Made by a program: the position numbers and the translations under genes. This document shows, piece after piece, positions 56,330 through 64,000 of a DNA stretch of 64,000 bases (position 1 is the first letter of the stretch; each line of letters starts with the position of its first letter). The stretch lies in assembly GCF_001548475.1 (NCBI RefSeq), contig NZ_LRUJ01000005.1:114060-178059 (forward strand). Direction: 5' to 3'. Source of the DNA: Bordetella hinzii LMG 13501. GTDB lineage: Bacteria; Pseudomonadota; Gammaproteobacteria; Burkholderiales; Burkholderiaceae_B. Under the pieces are notes generated by a model. It did not search any database. It was not told the DNA's origin and saw nothing but the letters and a program-made list of their open reading frames with translations.

Positions 56330-57402
56330 TAGCGGCGCCTCCCCTTGATGGCTTCGGCCGCGCCGGGCACGCCCGGCACGAATCCGGCCGCGCCGTCCGG
56401 CGGCAGGGGCTGCGAAGTCCGCTCGGCCGCGCGCAGGATGGCCGAGCGCGAGCGGGCGTTGCCGGCGACTTCCTCGTCATCGGCAACGACCTTGCCCAGG
56501 GATTGCAGAATGGGTTGGGGGAGTTCGCTTTCCCGCAGGGGCAGGCGCGGATGCGCGGCCGCGGGCCTCGCGGCCGCCGCGATGCACTGCTTGACCATCC
56601 GGTCTTCCAGCGAATGAAAACTGATCACTGCCAACCTCCCCCCTGGGGCAAGCAGCTCTATAGCTGACGCGAGGGCGCGCGCGAGCTCTTCGAGTTCCCG
56701 ATTGATGTAAATCCGTAGAGCCTGAAAGGTGCGTGTGGCCGGATGCTGCCCCTTTTCGCGCGTGCGGACGGCGCTGGCGACGCACTCGGCAAGCTCGAGC
56801 GTGGTGCGCAGCGGCCGTGTTGCGCGGCGAGCAGCAATCGCCTTTGCAACCTGAAAAGCAAACCGTTCTTCGCCATAATCTGCGATCACCTCCCGCATCT
56901 CTTCCACACTGGCTTGCGCCAGCCAATCCGCAACCGTGGGACCACGGCTCGTATCCATACGCATGTCCAGCGGGCCTTCTCGCATGAACGAGAACCCCCG
57001 GCCGGCATCATCAATCTGGGGCGACGACACGCCCAGATCCAGCATCACGCCATCGATCCGATCGATGCCGCGCGCCGTCAATTCCTCGGCCATGGTGGCA
57101 AAGCCCCCATGAACCACCTGCACCCTGCCATCCTCGGCGGCCAGGGCCTGCGCCACCGCGATGGCCTGGGGATCCTTGTCGAACACCACCAGCCGGGCTT
57201 GCGGCCCCAGGCGCCGCAACAGCTCGCGGCTGTGCCCACCGCGGCCGAAAGTCCCATCGACGAAGACACCGCCCGCGCGCCGGCCCTCGGCCGCCGCCGC
57301 ATCCTGGGAGCGCTTGCGGGAAGCCCCCCTGCCGCCGAAATCGGCTTGCAACAAGGCGTCCACCGTCGGCTCCAGCAGGACGGGCCGGTGCTCGAATTCC
57401 AT
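56329..57402 (-). CDS. rsmH: 16S rRNA m4C1402 methyltransferase RsmH
   Basis: The 357-residue SAM enzyme methylates C1402 of 16S rRNA. The signature [39 protein letters not shown] and [14 protein letters not shown] are conserved. A slightly long insert near residues 25-45 ([14 protein letters not shown]) lies before the SAM motif. It follows mraZ after eight bases, the usual order in the dcw cluster. Confidence 0.96.
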   Translation of the reverse strand: MEFEHRPVLLEPTVDALLQADFGGRGASRKRSQDAAAAEGRRAGGVFVDGTFGRGGHSRELLRRLGPQARLVVFDKDPQAIAVAQALAAEDGRVQVVHGGFATMAEELTARGIDRIDGVMLDLGVSSPQIDDAGRGFSFMREGPLDMRMDTSRGPTVADWLAQASVEEMREVIADYGEERFAFQVAKAIAARRATRPLRTTLELAECVASAVRTREKGQHPATRTFQALRIYINRELEELARALASAIELLAPGGRLAVISFHSLEDRMVKQCIAAAARPAAAHPRLPLRESELPQPILQSLGKVVADDEEVAGNARSRSAILRAAERTSQPLPPDGAAGFVPGVPGAAEAIKGRRR

Positions 57403-57410
57403 AGTCGGTT

Positions 57411-57839
57411 TCAGAACGAAAACTGATTCAACACGTCCGGCATCCCCTGGGCCAGATCTTCCGCCTCGCGGCGGGCCAGGGAAGCGGCATCCCAGAGCTC
57501 GAAGTGCGTGCCCATGCCGAGCAGCATCACGTCGCGCGTCATTCCGGAAGCGTTGCGCAGTTCGGGAGCGATGAGCACCCGGCCGGAGCCGTCGATCTCA
57601 ACGTCCTGGGCATTACCCAATAACAGTCGCTGCAGCGCGCGCGCCGACATCGGGAAAGCCGCGATCTGCTCGCGCTTCTTTTCCCACTCGGGTCGCGGAT
57701 AGACCAACAGACAGCCGTCCGGGTGGCGAGTCAGGGTCAGCCGGCCTTCGGCCTGCGACACCAGGGCGTCACGATGCCGGGTCGGGATCGAGATCCGGCC
57801 CTTGGCATCCAACGTGAGCGCGCTGCTTCCCTGAAACAC
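57411..57839 (-). CDS. mraZ: Transcriptional regulator MraZ
   Basis: The 142-residue MraZ has two AbrB-like half domains: [23 protein letters not shown] and [17 protein letters not shown]. In E. coli MraZ represses its own dcw promoter. GTG 57839 was chosen because it gives the standard family start and length and has GGGG eight bases upstream. MraZ-type operator repeats lie just upstream of the start codon. Confidence 0.95.
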   Translation of the reverse strand: MFQGSSALTLDAKGRISIPTRHRDALVSQAEGRLTLTRHPDGCLLVYPRPEWEKKREQIAAFPMSARALQRLLLGNAQDVEIDGSGRVLIAPELRNASGMTRDVMLLGMGTHFELWDAASLARREAEDLAQGMPDVLNQFSF

Positions 57840-57846
57840 AGATTTG

Positions 57847-57881
57847 CCCCACTTAATTGCACAAATTCCTACTTTTTCCCA
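57847..57881 (-). promoter_or_regulatory. MraZ-box operator, four repeats at ten-base spacing
   Basis: On the reverse strand the pentamers TGGGA (57877-57881), TAGGA (57867-57871), TGCAA (57857-57861) and TGGGG (57847-57851) repeat exactly every ten bases. MraZ is known to bind tandem TGGGN repeats with five-base spacers. Three of four copies fit well and the third is degenerate. They overlap the expected transcription start, which fits repression. Confidence 0.8.
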
Positions 57882-57909
57882 CTCTACGGGAAGGCACAAG
57901 ACGGGTCAA
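57881..57909 (-). promoter_or_regulatory. Main mra promoter of the dcw cluster
   Basis: The reverse strand has -35 TTGACC (57904-57909), a 17-base spacer and -10 TAGAGT (57881-57886), so transcription would start near 57874 inside the MraZ boxes. Beyond it, 57910-58136 shows no gene. That stretch contains a palindrome at 57981-57998 and is otherwise unremarkable. Confidence 0.65.
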
Positions 57910-57980
57910 GCTGGCAGTTGCAATTTTTTCAATCACAACAAGGACTTAGAGCAACTTGTAAACGAAGAGACGGAGAAAAC

Positions 57981-57998
57981 ATCCTGATAAATCAGGAT
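57981..57998. repeat. Perfect palindrome ATCCTGAT-AA-ATCAGGAT
   Basis: Two eight-base arms are separated by two bases in the gap between rnpB and the mra promoter. The loop is too short for a good RNA hairpin, so a protein-binding site is more likely. No family match was recognised. Confidence 0.5.
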
Positions 57999-58136
57999 CT
58001 TGCGCAGGGAACTCAAAGTCCTTAGTCAAGAAGTGGCCGCAAACAAGTGGTTTCTCGCTCGGACCTGTCGACGGATAAGGGAGTCATGACGCGGGTCGCC
58101 GGCCATGGGCCTATCGCGACGCGGAGAGGAAAATGC

Positions 58137-58537
58137 AAAGCAGATCTATAGGCCGGATTCTGTACGCCAGGTCGCCCTGGCGGGCAATCATTCCTCTGGG
58201 CGAACCATTGCTGGAACGCTCTAGCCACCTACCCGCATGCTCGGACGAGCCGCCCTTGCGGGCCCGAAGGCCCTGCGCATGCCTATTTGGTGTTGCTCCG
58301 GATAGAGGTTGCCGCGTTTCACCCTGCGATGCCGGTGGCCGTTGCCAGCCGCCGCGGCACGGAGATGGCCGTGCCGGTGCATTCTTGCGAATGCCCGCCC
58401 CGCAGACTCGTCTCTGTGGCCCTGTTCCTCGGCTTGGCGCTCGCGCGCCTCACCGGACGGCCGTTAGCCGCTATCCCGCCCTGTGGAGTCCGGACCTTCC
58501 TCGATGGATGAGCCACCGCGATTGCCCGATCTGCCTT
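58137..58537 (-). ncRNA. rnpB: RNase P RNA (catalytic subunit)
   Basis: The reverse strand shows bacterial type A RNase P RNA landmarks: GAGGAAGGTCCGGACTCC near the 5' part, GTGAAACGCGGC in the middle, and ACAGAATCCGGCCTAT near the 3' end. The ends AAGGCAGATC and GATCTGCTTT pair to form helix P1, which sets the approximate boundaries (about 401 bases). A -10-like TACAAT (58547-58552) lies just upstream. The RNA cleaves tRNA 5' leaders with RnpA. Its exact ends are estimated from P1 pairing. Confidence 0.95.
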
Positions 58538-58615
58538 GCGGCGGGCATTGTAGTACACCCAGCCCCGGCGGCCGGTTCCTGCGACAATACGGGCTACGTT
58601 CCGCGCAGAATCCTC

Positions 58616-60424
58616 ATGGCTCAAAACACGCTTATCTCCCTGACCGACGTCCAGCTGGCCTATGGCCACCATCCCCTGCTCGACCATGCCGACTTCGCCA
58701 TCCAGGAAGGCGAACGCATCGGCCTGATCGGGCGCAATGGCGCGGGCAAGTCTTCGCTGCTGCGCCTTCTGGACGGCCGCAACCAGCCCGACGATGGCGA
58801 TATCAGCCGCACGTCCGGACTGAGGGTGGTCACGGTCGAGCAGGAGCCCGTGCTGGACGAGACGCGCACCGTCTACGAGGTCGTGAGCGACGAACAGGCC
58901 CATCCCGAGGACTGGCAACGCCCGGCGCGCGTGCGCGCCACGCTGGAAAAGCTCGGCCTGCCCGCCGACGCCCTGATCGCGGGCCTGTCCGGCGGCACTC
59001 GCAAGCGCGTGGCCCTGGCCCGCGCGCTGGTCGACCAGCCTGACTTGCTCCTGCTGGACGAACCCACCAACCACCTGGACTTCGAAGGCATCGCCTGGCT
59101 CGAAGAACTGCTGCGCACCTGGAAAGGCGCCGCCGTCATCATCACCCACGACCGCCGCTTCCTCGATGCCATCGCCACGCGCATCGTCGAACTGGACCGC
59201 GGCAGGCTGTTGAGTTTTCCCGGCAACTTCAGCCAATGGCAGGAGCGCAAGGCGCAATGGCTGGAGGCCGAGCGCCTGGAGCAGGCCCGGTTCGACAAGC
59301 TGCTGGCGCAGGAAGAGATCTGGATACGCAAAGGCGTCGAGGCCCGCCGCACCCGCAACGAAGGCCGGGTCCGCCGGCTCGAGCGGTTGCGCGTAGAGCG
59401 TGCCGAACGGCGCGAGCGCGTGGGCAACGTCAACCTGGCGGTCGCCCAGGGCCAGCGCTCCGGCAAGATCGTGGCGGAGTTGCGCGAGGTCAACAAGGCC
59501 TTCGGCGACAAAACCGTGGTCCGCGACTACTCGACCACCATTTTGCGCGGAGACCGCATCGGCATCATCGGTCCCAATGGCGCCGGCAAGACCACGCTGC
59601 TGAAGATCATCCTGGGCCAGCTTCCGCCGGACAGCGGCACCGTACGCACCGGCACCAATGTCGAGGTCGCGTATTTCGACCAGATGCGCGCCCAGCTGGA
59701 CGAGGACGCCGCGCTGGCCGACATCATCAACCCCGGCAGCGAATGGGTCGAAATCGGCGGCACGCGCAAGCATGTCATGAGTTACCTGGGCGATTTCCTC
59801 TTTTCGCCCGCGCGCGCCGGCTCGCCGGTGCGCAGCCTGTCCGGCGGCGAGCGCGCCCGCCTGCTGCTGGCCCGGCTATTTGCCCGCCCGGCCAATGTCC
59901 TGGTGCTGGATGAACCCACCAACGACCTCGATATCGAAACGCTGGAGCTCCTCGAAGAACTGCTGCAGGACTATGCGGGCACGGTCCTGCTGGTCAGCCA
60001 CGACCGCGCCTTCCTCAACAATGTGGTCACGCAGACCATTGCCTACGAGGGCGAGGGCCGCTGGCGCGACTATGTCGGCGGCTACGATGAATGGCTGCTC
60101 CAGCGCCCGCAACCGGCCGTGGCGACACCGGCCGCTCCGGCGGCCGCGGCGCCTGCCGCCGCGCCGCGCGCCAAACCGGCGCGGGCCGCCAAGATCAGCT
60201 CCTGGGAGTTGCGCGAGCTCGAAGAATTGCCCGACGTGATCGCCGGCCTGGAGGCCGAACAAGGCGAATTGAGCGCCAAGCTGGCCGACGGAAGCCTCTA
60301 TCGCGACGCGCCCCAGGAGGTTGAACGGATCCAGGCCGAACTGGCCCGCATCGAAAAAGACCTCGAGGCCAAGTTCGAACGCTGGGAAACGCTCGAAGAA
60401 CGGCGCGCGGCCAGCGGCGGCTGA
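58616..60424 (+). CDS. uup: ABC-F ATPase Uup
   Basis: The 602-residue soluble protein has two ABC modules and no membrane domain. Walker A loops are GRNGAGKSS (39-47) and GPNGAGKTT (about 320). The signatures are LSGGTRKRVALARAL and LSGGERARLLLARL. A linker between them is rich in arginine (VEARRTRNEGRVRRLERLR). An Ala/Pro stretch and a C-terminal coiled coil (EELPDVIAGLEAEQGELSAK) mark the Uup subgroup, which acts on ribosomes or branched DNA. ATG 58616 starts after rnpB; longer readings would run into that RNA gene. Confidence 0.92.
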   Translation: MAQNTLISLTDVQLAYGHHPLLDHADFAIQEGERIGLIGRNGAGKSSLLRLLDGRNQPDDGDISRTSGLRVVTVEQEPVLDETRTVYEVVSDEQAHPEDWQRPARVRATLEKLGLPADALIAGLSGGTRKRVALARALVDQPDLLLLDEPTNHLDFEGIAWLEELLRTWKGAAVIITHDRRFLDAIATRIVELDRGRLLSFPGNFSQWQERKAQWLEAERLEQARFDKLLAQEEIWIRKGVEARRTRNEGRVRRLERLRVERAERRERVGNVNLAVAQGQRSGKIVAELREVNKAFGDKTVVRDYSTTILRGDRIGIIGPNGAGKTTLLKIILGQLPPDSGTVRTGTNVEVAYFDQMRAQLDEDAALADIINPGSEWVEIGGTRKHVMSYLGDFLFSPARAGSPVRSLSGGERARLLLARLFARPANVLVLDEPTNDLDIETLELLEELLQDYAGTVLLVSHDRAFLNNVVTQTIAYEGEGRWRDYVGGYDEWLLQRPQPAVATPAAPAAAAPAAAPRAKPARAAKISSWELRELEELPDVIAGLEAEQGELSAKLADGSLYRDAPQEVERIQAELARIEKDLEAKFERWETLEERRAASGG

Positions 60425-60447
60425 AAAAAACCCGGCCGATGCCGGGT
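60424..60447 (-). terminator. Terminator of pyrC
   Basis: On the reverse strand ACCCGGC-ATCG-GCCGGGT has a stem of at least six GC-rich pairs and is followed by seven T residues. It lies 23 bases after the pyrC stop codon and touches the end of the convergent uup gene. Confidence 0.88.
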
Positions 60448-60470
60448 CGCTCGCGGGTGGCGCGCGGGCC

Positions 60471-61529
60471 TCAGCCCTGCACGCGCCAGCGCAAGGCCTC
60501 GCCGGCGGCCAGCGGCACCAGCGTGGTGTTGCCGAAGGGCACTTCCTCGGGGATGGTGAAATCCTCGCGCAACAGCGTCAGGCTGCCCGTATTGCGCGGC
60601 AGGCCATAGAAATCCGGCCCGTGGTGGCTGGCGAAGCCTTCGAGCTTGTCCAAGGCGCCCGCATTCTCGAACGCCGTGGCGTAAAGCTCCATGGCGTGCA
60701 GCGCCGTATAACAGCCGGCGCAGCCGCAGGCATGCTCTTTGAGGCCGCGGGCATGGGGCGCGCTGTCGGTACCCAGGAAAAAGCGCGGGCTGCCGCTGGT
60801 CGCCGCATCGACCAGGGCCTGGCGATGCACTTCGCGCTTGAGGATGGGCAGGCAATACCAATGCGGCCGCACGCCGCCCTGGAAGATCGCATTGCGGTTG
60901 TACAGCATGTGCTGCGGCGTGATCGTGGCGGCGATCGGCCCTTCGGCGTCGCGCACATACTCCGCGCCGTCCTTGGTCGTGATGTGCTCGAACACCACCT
61001 TCAGGCCAGGGTAGGCACGGCGCAGCGGCTGCATGACGCGCTCGATGAAGACCGCCTCGCGATCGAAGACGTCGATGGCCGGATCCGTGACTTCGCCATG
61101 CACCAGCAAGGGCATGCCGGCCTTCTCAAGAGCGTCCAAGGCCGCGCCGCACTTGCCCAGCAAGTCCGTGACGCCGGCATCGGAATTGGTCGTCGCGCCG
61201 GCGGGATACAGCTTCACGGCATAGACCTGGCCGCTGGCCTTGGCACGCTCGATCTCCGCCGCCGGCGTGTTGTCCGTCAGATAAAGCGTCATCAGCGGAT
61301 TGAAATCCGCCGCGTCGCCCATGGTCTTTTTCAGGGCTGCGACGATACGCTCGCGATAGGCCAGCGCCTGCTCGGTGGTCGTCACCGGAGGCTTGAGGTT
61401 GGGCATGATGATGGCGCGCGCGAACTGGCGCGCCGTATCGCCCACCACCGCCTCCAGCGCAGCGCCATCGCGCAAATGCAGATGCCAGTCGTCGGGGCGG
61501 GTGATCGTGAGTTGGGCAGGGTTGGACAT
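60471..61529 (-). CDS. pyrC: Dihydroorotase PyrC
   Basis: The 352-residue zinc enzyme closes dihydroorotate in pyrimidine synthesis. The first metal ligands are in DWHLHLRDG (H16, H18). The carbamylated lysine lies in [33 protein letters not shown] and the Asp of [10 protein letters not shown] supply the remaining ligands. Length and text match the class II (E. coli type) enzyme. It is followed by a strong terminator and preceded by the M20 gene with a 12-base gap, suggesting one transcript. Confidence 0.97.
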   Translation of the reverse strand: MSNPAQLTITRPDDWHLHLRDGAALEAVVGDTARQFARAIIMPNLKPPVTTTEQALAYRERIVAALKKTMGDAADFNPLMTLYLTDNTPAAEIERAKASGQVYAVKLYPAGATTNSDAGVTDLLGKCGAALDALEKAGMPLLVHGEVTDPAIDVFDREAVFIERVMQPLRRAYPGLKVVFEHITTKDGAEYVRDAEGPIAATITPQHMLYNRNAIFQGGVRPHWYCLPILKREVHRQALVDAATSGSPRFFLGTDSAPHARGLKEHACGCAGCYTALHAMELYATAFENAGALDKLEGFASHHGPDFYGLPRNTGSLTLLREDFTIPEEVPFGNTTLVPLAAGEALRWRVQG

Positions 61530-61541
61530 GAAAGAGGGCCT

Positions 61542-62735
61542 TTACTCGGCCAAGGGCATGCCGCGCTCGGCCAGGGCGGCGAACATGGCGCTGCCCAGCG
61601 GAATCACGGCGTCATTGAAATCGAAATGGGAGTTGTGCAGCACACAGCCTGACTCCGCCCCGCCTTGTCCAAGGCGGAAATAGGCGCCAGGCTTGGCCTG
61701 CAGCATAAACGAAAAATCCTCCGAGCCCATGGACGGGATCAGATCGCGCACGACCTTCTCCTTGCCCACCATCTCGGTGGCGATATCGGCAACCAGCGTG
61801 GCGTGTTGCGGCGTGTTGAGGGTGGCCGGGTAGATGCGCTCGTAGTTGACCTCCGCGGTCGCGCCAAAAGCACCGGCGATCGACGTTGCCAGCTCGCGCA
61901 TACGAGTCTCGACCATCTCCTGCACAGACTTGCGGAACGTGCGCACCGTGCCCACCATCTTCGCCTCGCGCGGAATCACGCTCATGGCGCCGGGGTGGCC
62001 CGCCTGGACCGAGCCGATGGACACCACGGCCGAATCCAGCGGATTCACATTGCGCGACACGATAGTCTGCAGCGCCGTGATGAGATGGCCGGCGACCGTG
62101 ACGGGGTCTATGGTCTGGTAAGGGTGGGCGACGTGCCCGCCCCGGCCGTTGATGACGATCTCGAAACGGTCGGCGGCCGCCATCATCGGGCCGGAATTGA
62201 CGCCTATCGTGCCCGGCGGCAGGCCCGGCCAGTTGTGCAAGGCATAGATGGCATCACAGGGAAAGGTATCGAACAGGCCATCGTCCATCATGGCCTTGGC
62301 GCCGCCCCGGCCCTCCTCGGCCGGTTGGAAGATCAGCACGGCCGTGCCATCGAAATTGCGCGTCTGGGCAAGATAGCGCGCCGCGCCGAGCAGGACCGCC
62401 GTATGCCCATCGTGGCCGCAGCCATGCATCAGCCCGGGCTTGGTCGACTTGTGCGCGAAATCGTTGTCCTCGGCCATGGGCAAGGCATCCATATCGGCCC
62501 GCAGGCCGATCATCCGGCCGCTGTCGCAGCGCCTGCCGCGGATCACTCCCACCACACCCGTCTTGCCGATGCCGCGGTGCACCTCCACCCCCAGGGCCTC
62601 CAGGGCGCCGGCGACGATGCCGGAAGTCCGCACCTCTTCGAACCCCAATTCAGGGTGGGCGTGCAGATCGCGGCGCAGGGCCGTCAACTCGTCATGAAAA
62701 AGCCGTATCGACTCGAGAGGAGAGCGTGCGTACAT
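61542..62735 (-). CDS. M20-family amidohydrolase (second copy)
   Basis: The 397-residue enzyme is a paralogue of the one at 24718-25935. The metal motif HGCGHDGHTAVLLGAARYL, LRADMDALPM, FQPAEEGRGGAKAMMDDG and the closing SMGSEDFSFMLQ are shared. It should hydrolyse an N-acyl amide such as hippurate. ATG 62735 gives MYARSPLESIRLFHDELTAL. It is upstream of pyrC in the same direction and divergent from the SWIB gene. Confidence 0.9.
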   Translation of the reverse strand: MYARSPLESIRLFHDELTALRRDLHAHPELGFEEVRTSGIVAGALEALGVEVHRGIGKTGVVGVIRGRRCDSGRMIGLRADMDALPMAEDNDFAHKSTKPGLMHGCGHDGHTAVLLGAARYLAQTRNFDGTAVLIFQPAEEGRGGAKAMMDDGLFDTFPCDAIYALHNWPGLPPGTIGVNSGPMMAAADRFEIVINGRGGHVAHPYQTIDPVTVAGHLITALQTIVSRNVNPLDSAVVSIGSVQAGHPGAMSVIPREAKMVGTVRTFRKSVQEMVETRMRELATSIAGAFGATAEVNYERIYPATLNTPQHATLVADIATEMVGKEKVVRDLIPSMGSEDFSFMLQAKPGAYFRLGQGGAESGCVLHNSHFDFNDAVIPLGSAMFAALAERGMPLAE

Positions 62736-62883
62736 AGGACGTTACAGGAGCATGGCAGGAGGGTGTGTGTAGGCCGATTTTAGTTGCTACAGAGGATAAA
62801 TGCCTTTGTCTTTACCCTGGAGACACGTTATGCTGCGGCCCGCAGGACATTTTTTCCAACATCCAGAGAAGGAGCGCCGCATT

Positions 62884-63162
62884 ATGGCCACACCCTCCAA
62901 AACCGCGACCACGCGCAAACCGAATGCCGCGTTTATGAAGCCCCTGACCCCCAGCGCCGAGCTGGCCGCTGTCATCGGCTCGGAAGCCGTGCCGCGTACC
63001 GAGGTCACCAAAAAGATCTGGGACTACATCAAAAAGCACAACCTGCAAGACGCCAGCAACAAGCGCAACATCAATGCCGACGCCAAGCTGCGCCCCATCT
63101 TCGGCAAGGATCAGGTCACGATGTTCGAACTGACCAAGCTGGTCAACGCTCACCTGAAGTAA
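62884..63162 (+). CDS. SWIB/MDM2-domain protein
   Basis: The 92-residue protein is almost entirely a SWIB domain, with a basic N-terminal tail (KTATTRKP) and the core LAAVIGSEAVPRTEVTKKIW, DYIKKHNLQDASNKRNIN, and the closing MFELTKLVNAHLK. The fold is known from eukaryotic chromatin remodelling complexes and also occurs in some bacteria including chlamydiae and beta-proteobacteria, where its role is unclear. AAGGAG precedes the ATG. DNA or protein binding is likely. Confidence 0.9.
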   Translation: MATPSKTATTRKPNAAFMKPLTPSAELAAVIGSEAVPRTEVTKKIWDYIKKHNLQDASNKRNINADAKLRPIFGKDQVTMFELTKLVNAHLK

Positions 63163-63336
63163 GCACCAGGGTCGAGGGCGTACCTCGTACGTCCCTTCCT
63201 TGCGCGGCGCCGCCAGTGCCCGCCCAAGCAGGCCGGGAGCCGCTGTCCTGCGTACCCGGCCATGCTGTCCCGCATCGCCTCTCTCCCTTTCTCTCCCCCG
63301 CCCTGCCCGTGCCATCGCGCGGTATCGCTCGCGCGT

Positions 63337-63361
63337 AAAAAAGCCGGCTCGAGGCCGGCCT
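63337..63361 (-). terminator. Terminator of the small membrane protein gene
   Basis: On the reverse strand GGCCGGC-CTCGA-GCCGGC is followed by TTTTTT (AAAAAA at 63337-63342 on the forward strand), 19 bases past the stop codon. The 174 bases between the SWIB stop and this hairpin show no gene, although a weak GGGCGTAC/GTACGTCC hairpin lies near 63176-63197. Confidence 0.85.
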
Positions 63362-63379
63362 TGGGACATCGATCGCCGC

Positions 63380-63748
63380 TCAGGCGTAGCTGGATGGAGG
63401 ATTGCCCTCCAGCAGTGCCAACCAGCCCTTGATCAGTCGATAGAGCACCCATACCACGGTTGCCACCATGCCGATCCAGCCGATGTAGATCAGCATCAGC
63501 ACGAAGCTGATCGCCAGCCAGAGCAGCGACCACCAGAACGTGCGCAGCAGCCAGTCGAAGTGCGAAGCGTAGACCGTGCCGGCAGTATCAGAGCGCTTCA
63601 GATACATCAGCACCACGGCCGCGAGCGTCGCCACACCCAAGATACCGCCGGTCAGAAAGCCCAGCGCAAACAGGCCGTAGGAAACATGCGCCAAGGTGCG
63701 CAGATCCAGGGATTGGGAACCCGGTACGGGATTGGGAGATTCACTCAC
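63380..63748 (-). CDS. Small membrane protein, DUF4870-like
   Basis: The 122-residue protein has three hydrophobic stretches (GFLTGGILGVATLAAVVLMY, WWSLLWLAISFVLMLIYIG, and IGMVATVVWVLYRLIKGW) and polar ends. The pattern and the loop YASHFDWLLRTFWWS resemble DUF4870-type or related membrane proteins whose function is not known. GTG 63748 with GGAG eight bases upstream was chosen; a GTG two codons earlier is the alternative. The last 246 bases of the window (63755-64000) show no recognisable gene. Confidence 0.7.
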   Translation of the reverse strand: MSESPNPVPGSQSLDLRTLAHVSYGLFALGFLTGGILGVATLAAVVLMYLKRSDTAGTVYASHFDWLLRTFWWSLLWLAISFVLMLIYIGWIGMVATVVWVLYRLIKGWLALLEGNPPSSYA

Positions 63749-64000
63749 GATCACTGCTCCATCGAATACATTCGCCCAATCTTACCGCACTATGCCGGAC
63801 GTTCCTGACGGCCGTTGTTATTTGGGTACGCAGTGGCACAGAGCTCTTGCTCGCCCTTGTCAAGCCTGGGTTTTCCTTGTGTCACACGCCGTGGCGCCGG
63901 GTCATGCGGGCGTGGTCGATGCGTTGGGTGTCCGACACTGCCGCCGCCGCCCAAGAGGTCATGCGGGGGGAGGGAGGCGGGGGTTTTGTAGGGGTTGGGG

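Noticed and set aside
58133..58615. Upstream extension of the uup reading frame from 58133
   Set aside because: This stretch is the RNase P RNA gene on the other strand, and the family N terminus of Uup begins at ATG 58616.
63882..64000. Reverse-strand open frame at the right edge, ending MTRRHGV
   Set aside because: Only 39 codons are visible, rich in proline from a G-tract, with no recognised family. It could be the end of a real gene, but nothing in the window supports that.
1..64000. CRISPR arrays, insertion sequences, prophage or toxin-antitoxin genes
   Set aside because: No regularly spaced repeats, transposase, integrase or terminal inverted repeats were seen on either strand by reading.

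Overview
The window looks like a chromosomal segment of a betaproteobacterium of the family Alcaligenaceae, most like Bordetella or a close relative. The evidence is a division and cell wall (dcw) cluster in which murE and murF are one gene, a PagP lipid A palmitoyltransferase, a Bug-type solute receptor and generally high-GC coding sequence. This assignment rests on recognising gene families and was not confirmed by any search.

Positions 1-14210 are a reverse-strand capsule or surface polysaccharide locus that runs off the left edge. In transcription order it encodes an SDR enzyme, an LtaS-like membrane sulfatase-fold protein, the export proteins KpsE, a Wza/KpsD-type lipoprotein, KpsM and KpsT, then a sulfotransferase-like coiled-coil protein, a methyltransferase-like protein, an FkbM methyltransferase, a KpsC-GT4 fusion glycosyltransferase, GDP-mannose dehydratase (Gmd) and the first codons of GDP-fucose synthase. 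Base composition is lower in GC than the rest, which suggests acquisition by transfer. A tRNA-Lys with its own promoter bounds the locus.

Positions 14800-34130 hold mixed metabolic genes. These are a methionine importer (metNIQ), a GH31 homologue whose catalytic aspartates appear to be replaced, mnmC, suhB, fadD, an M20 amidohydrolase, a divergent LysR regulator and YeiH-type exporter pair, a YciA-like thioesterase, mgtE, pagP, a ChaC-like cyclotransferase, a divergent Lrp regulator and thiol dioxygenase pair, a Bug receptor and a DUF1993 gene.

Positions 34150-57910 are secretion and envelope biogenesis on the reverse strand. From right to left they are the mraZ promoter with MraZ boxes, mraZ, rsmH, ftsL, ftsI, the murE-murF fusion, mraY, murD, ftsW, murG, murC, ddlB, ftsQ, ftsA, ftsZ, lpxC, a small lipoprotein, an M23 endopeptidase, secA and a glyoxalase-fold gene. 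A DUF721 gene lies on the forward strand. Nearly every junction from rsmH to ddlB is an overlap of stop and start codons, so peptidoglycan precursor synthesis and division proteins are translationally coupled.

Positions 58137-64000 carry the RNase P RNA gene (reverse strand), the ABC-F gene uup, pyrC, a second M20 amidohydrolase, a small SWIB-domain protein and a small membrane protein. No CRISPR array, transposase, integrase or prophage gene was seen. The most unusual items are the degenerate GH31 protein, the KpsC-GT4 fusion, and the coiled-coil capsule protein with a duplicated C-terminal motif.
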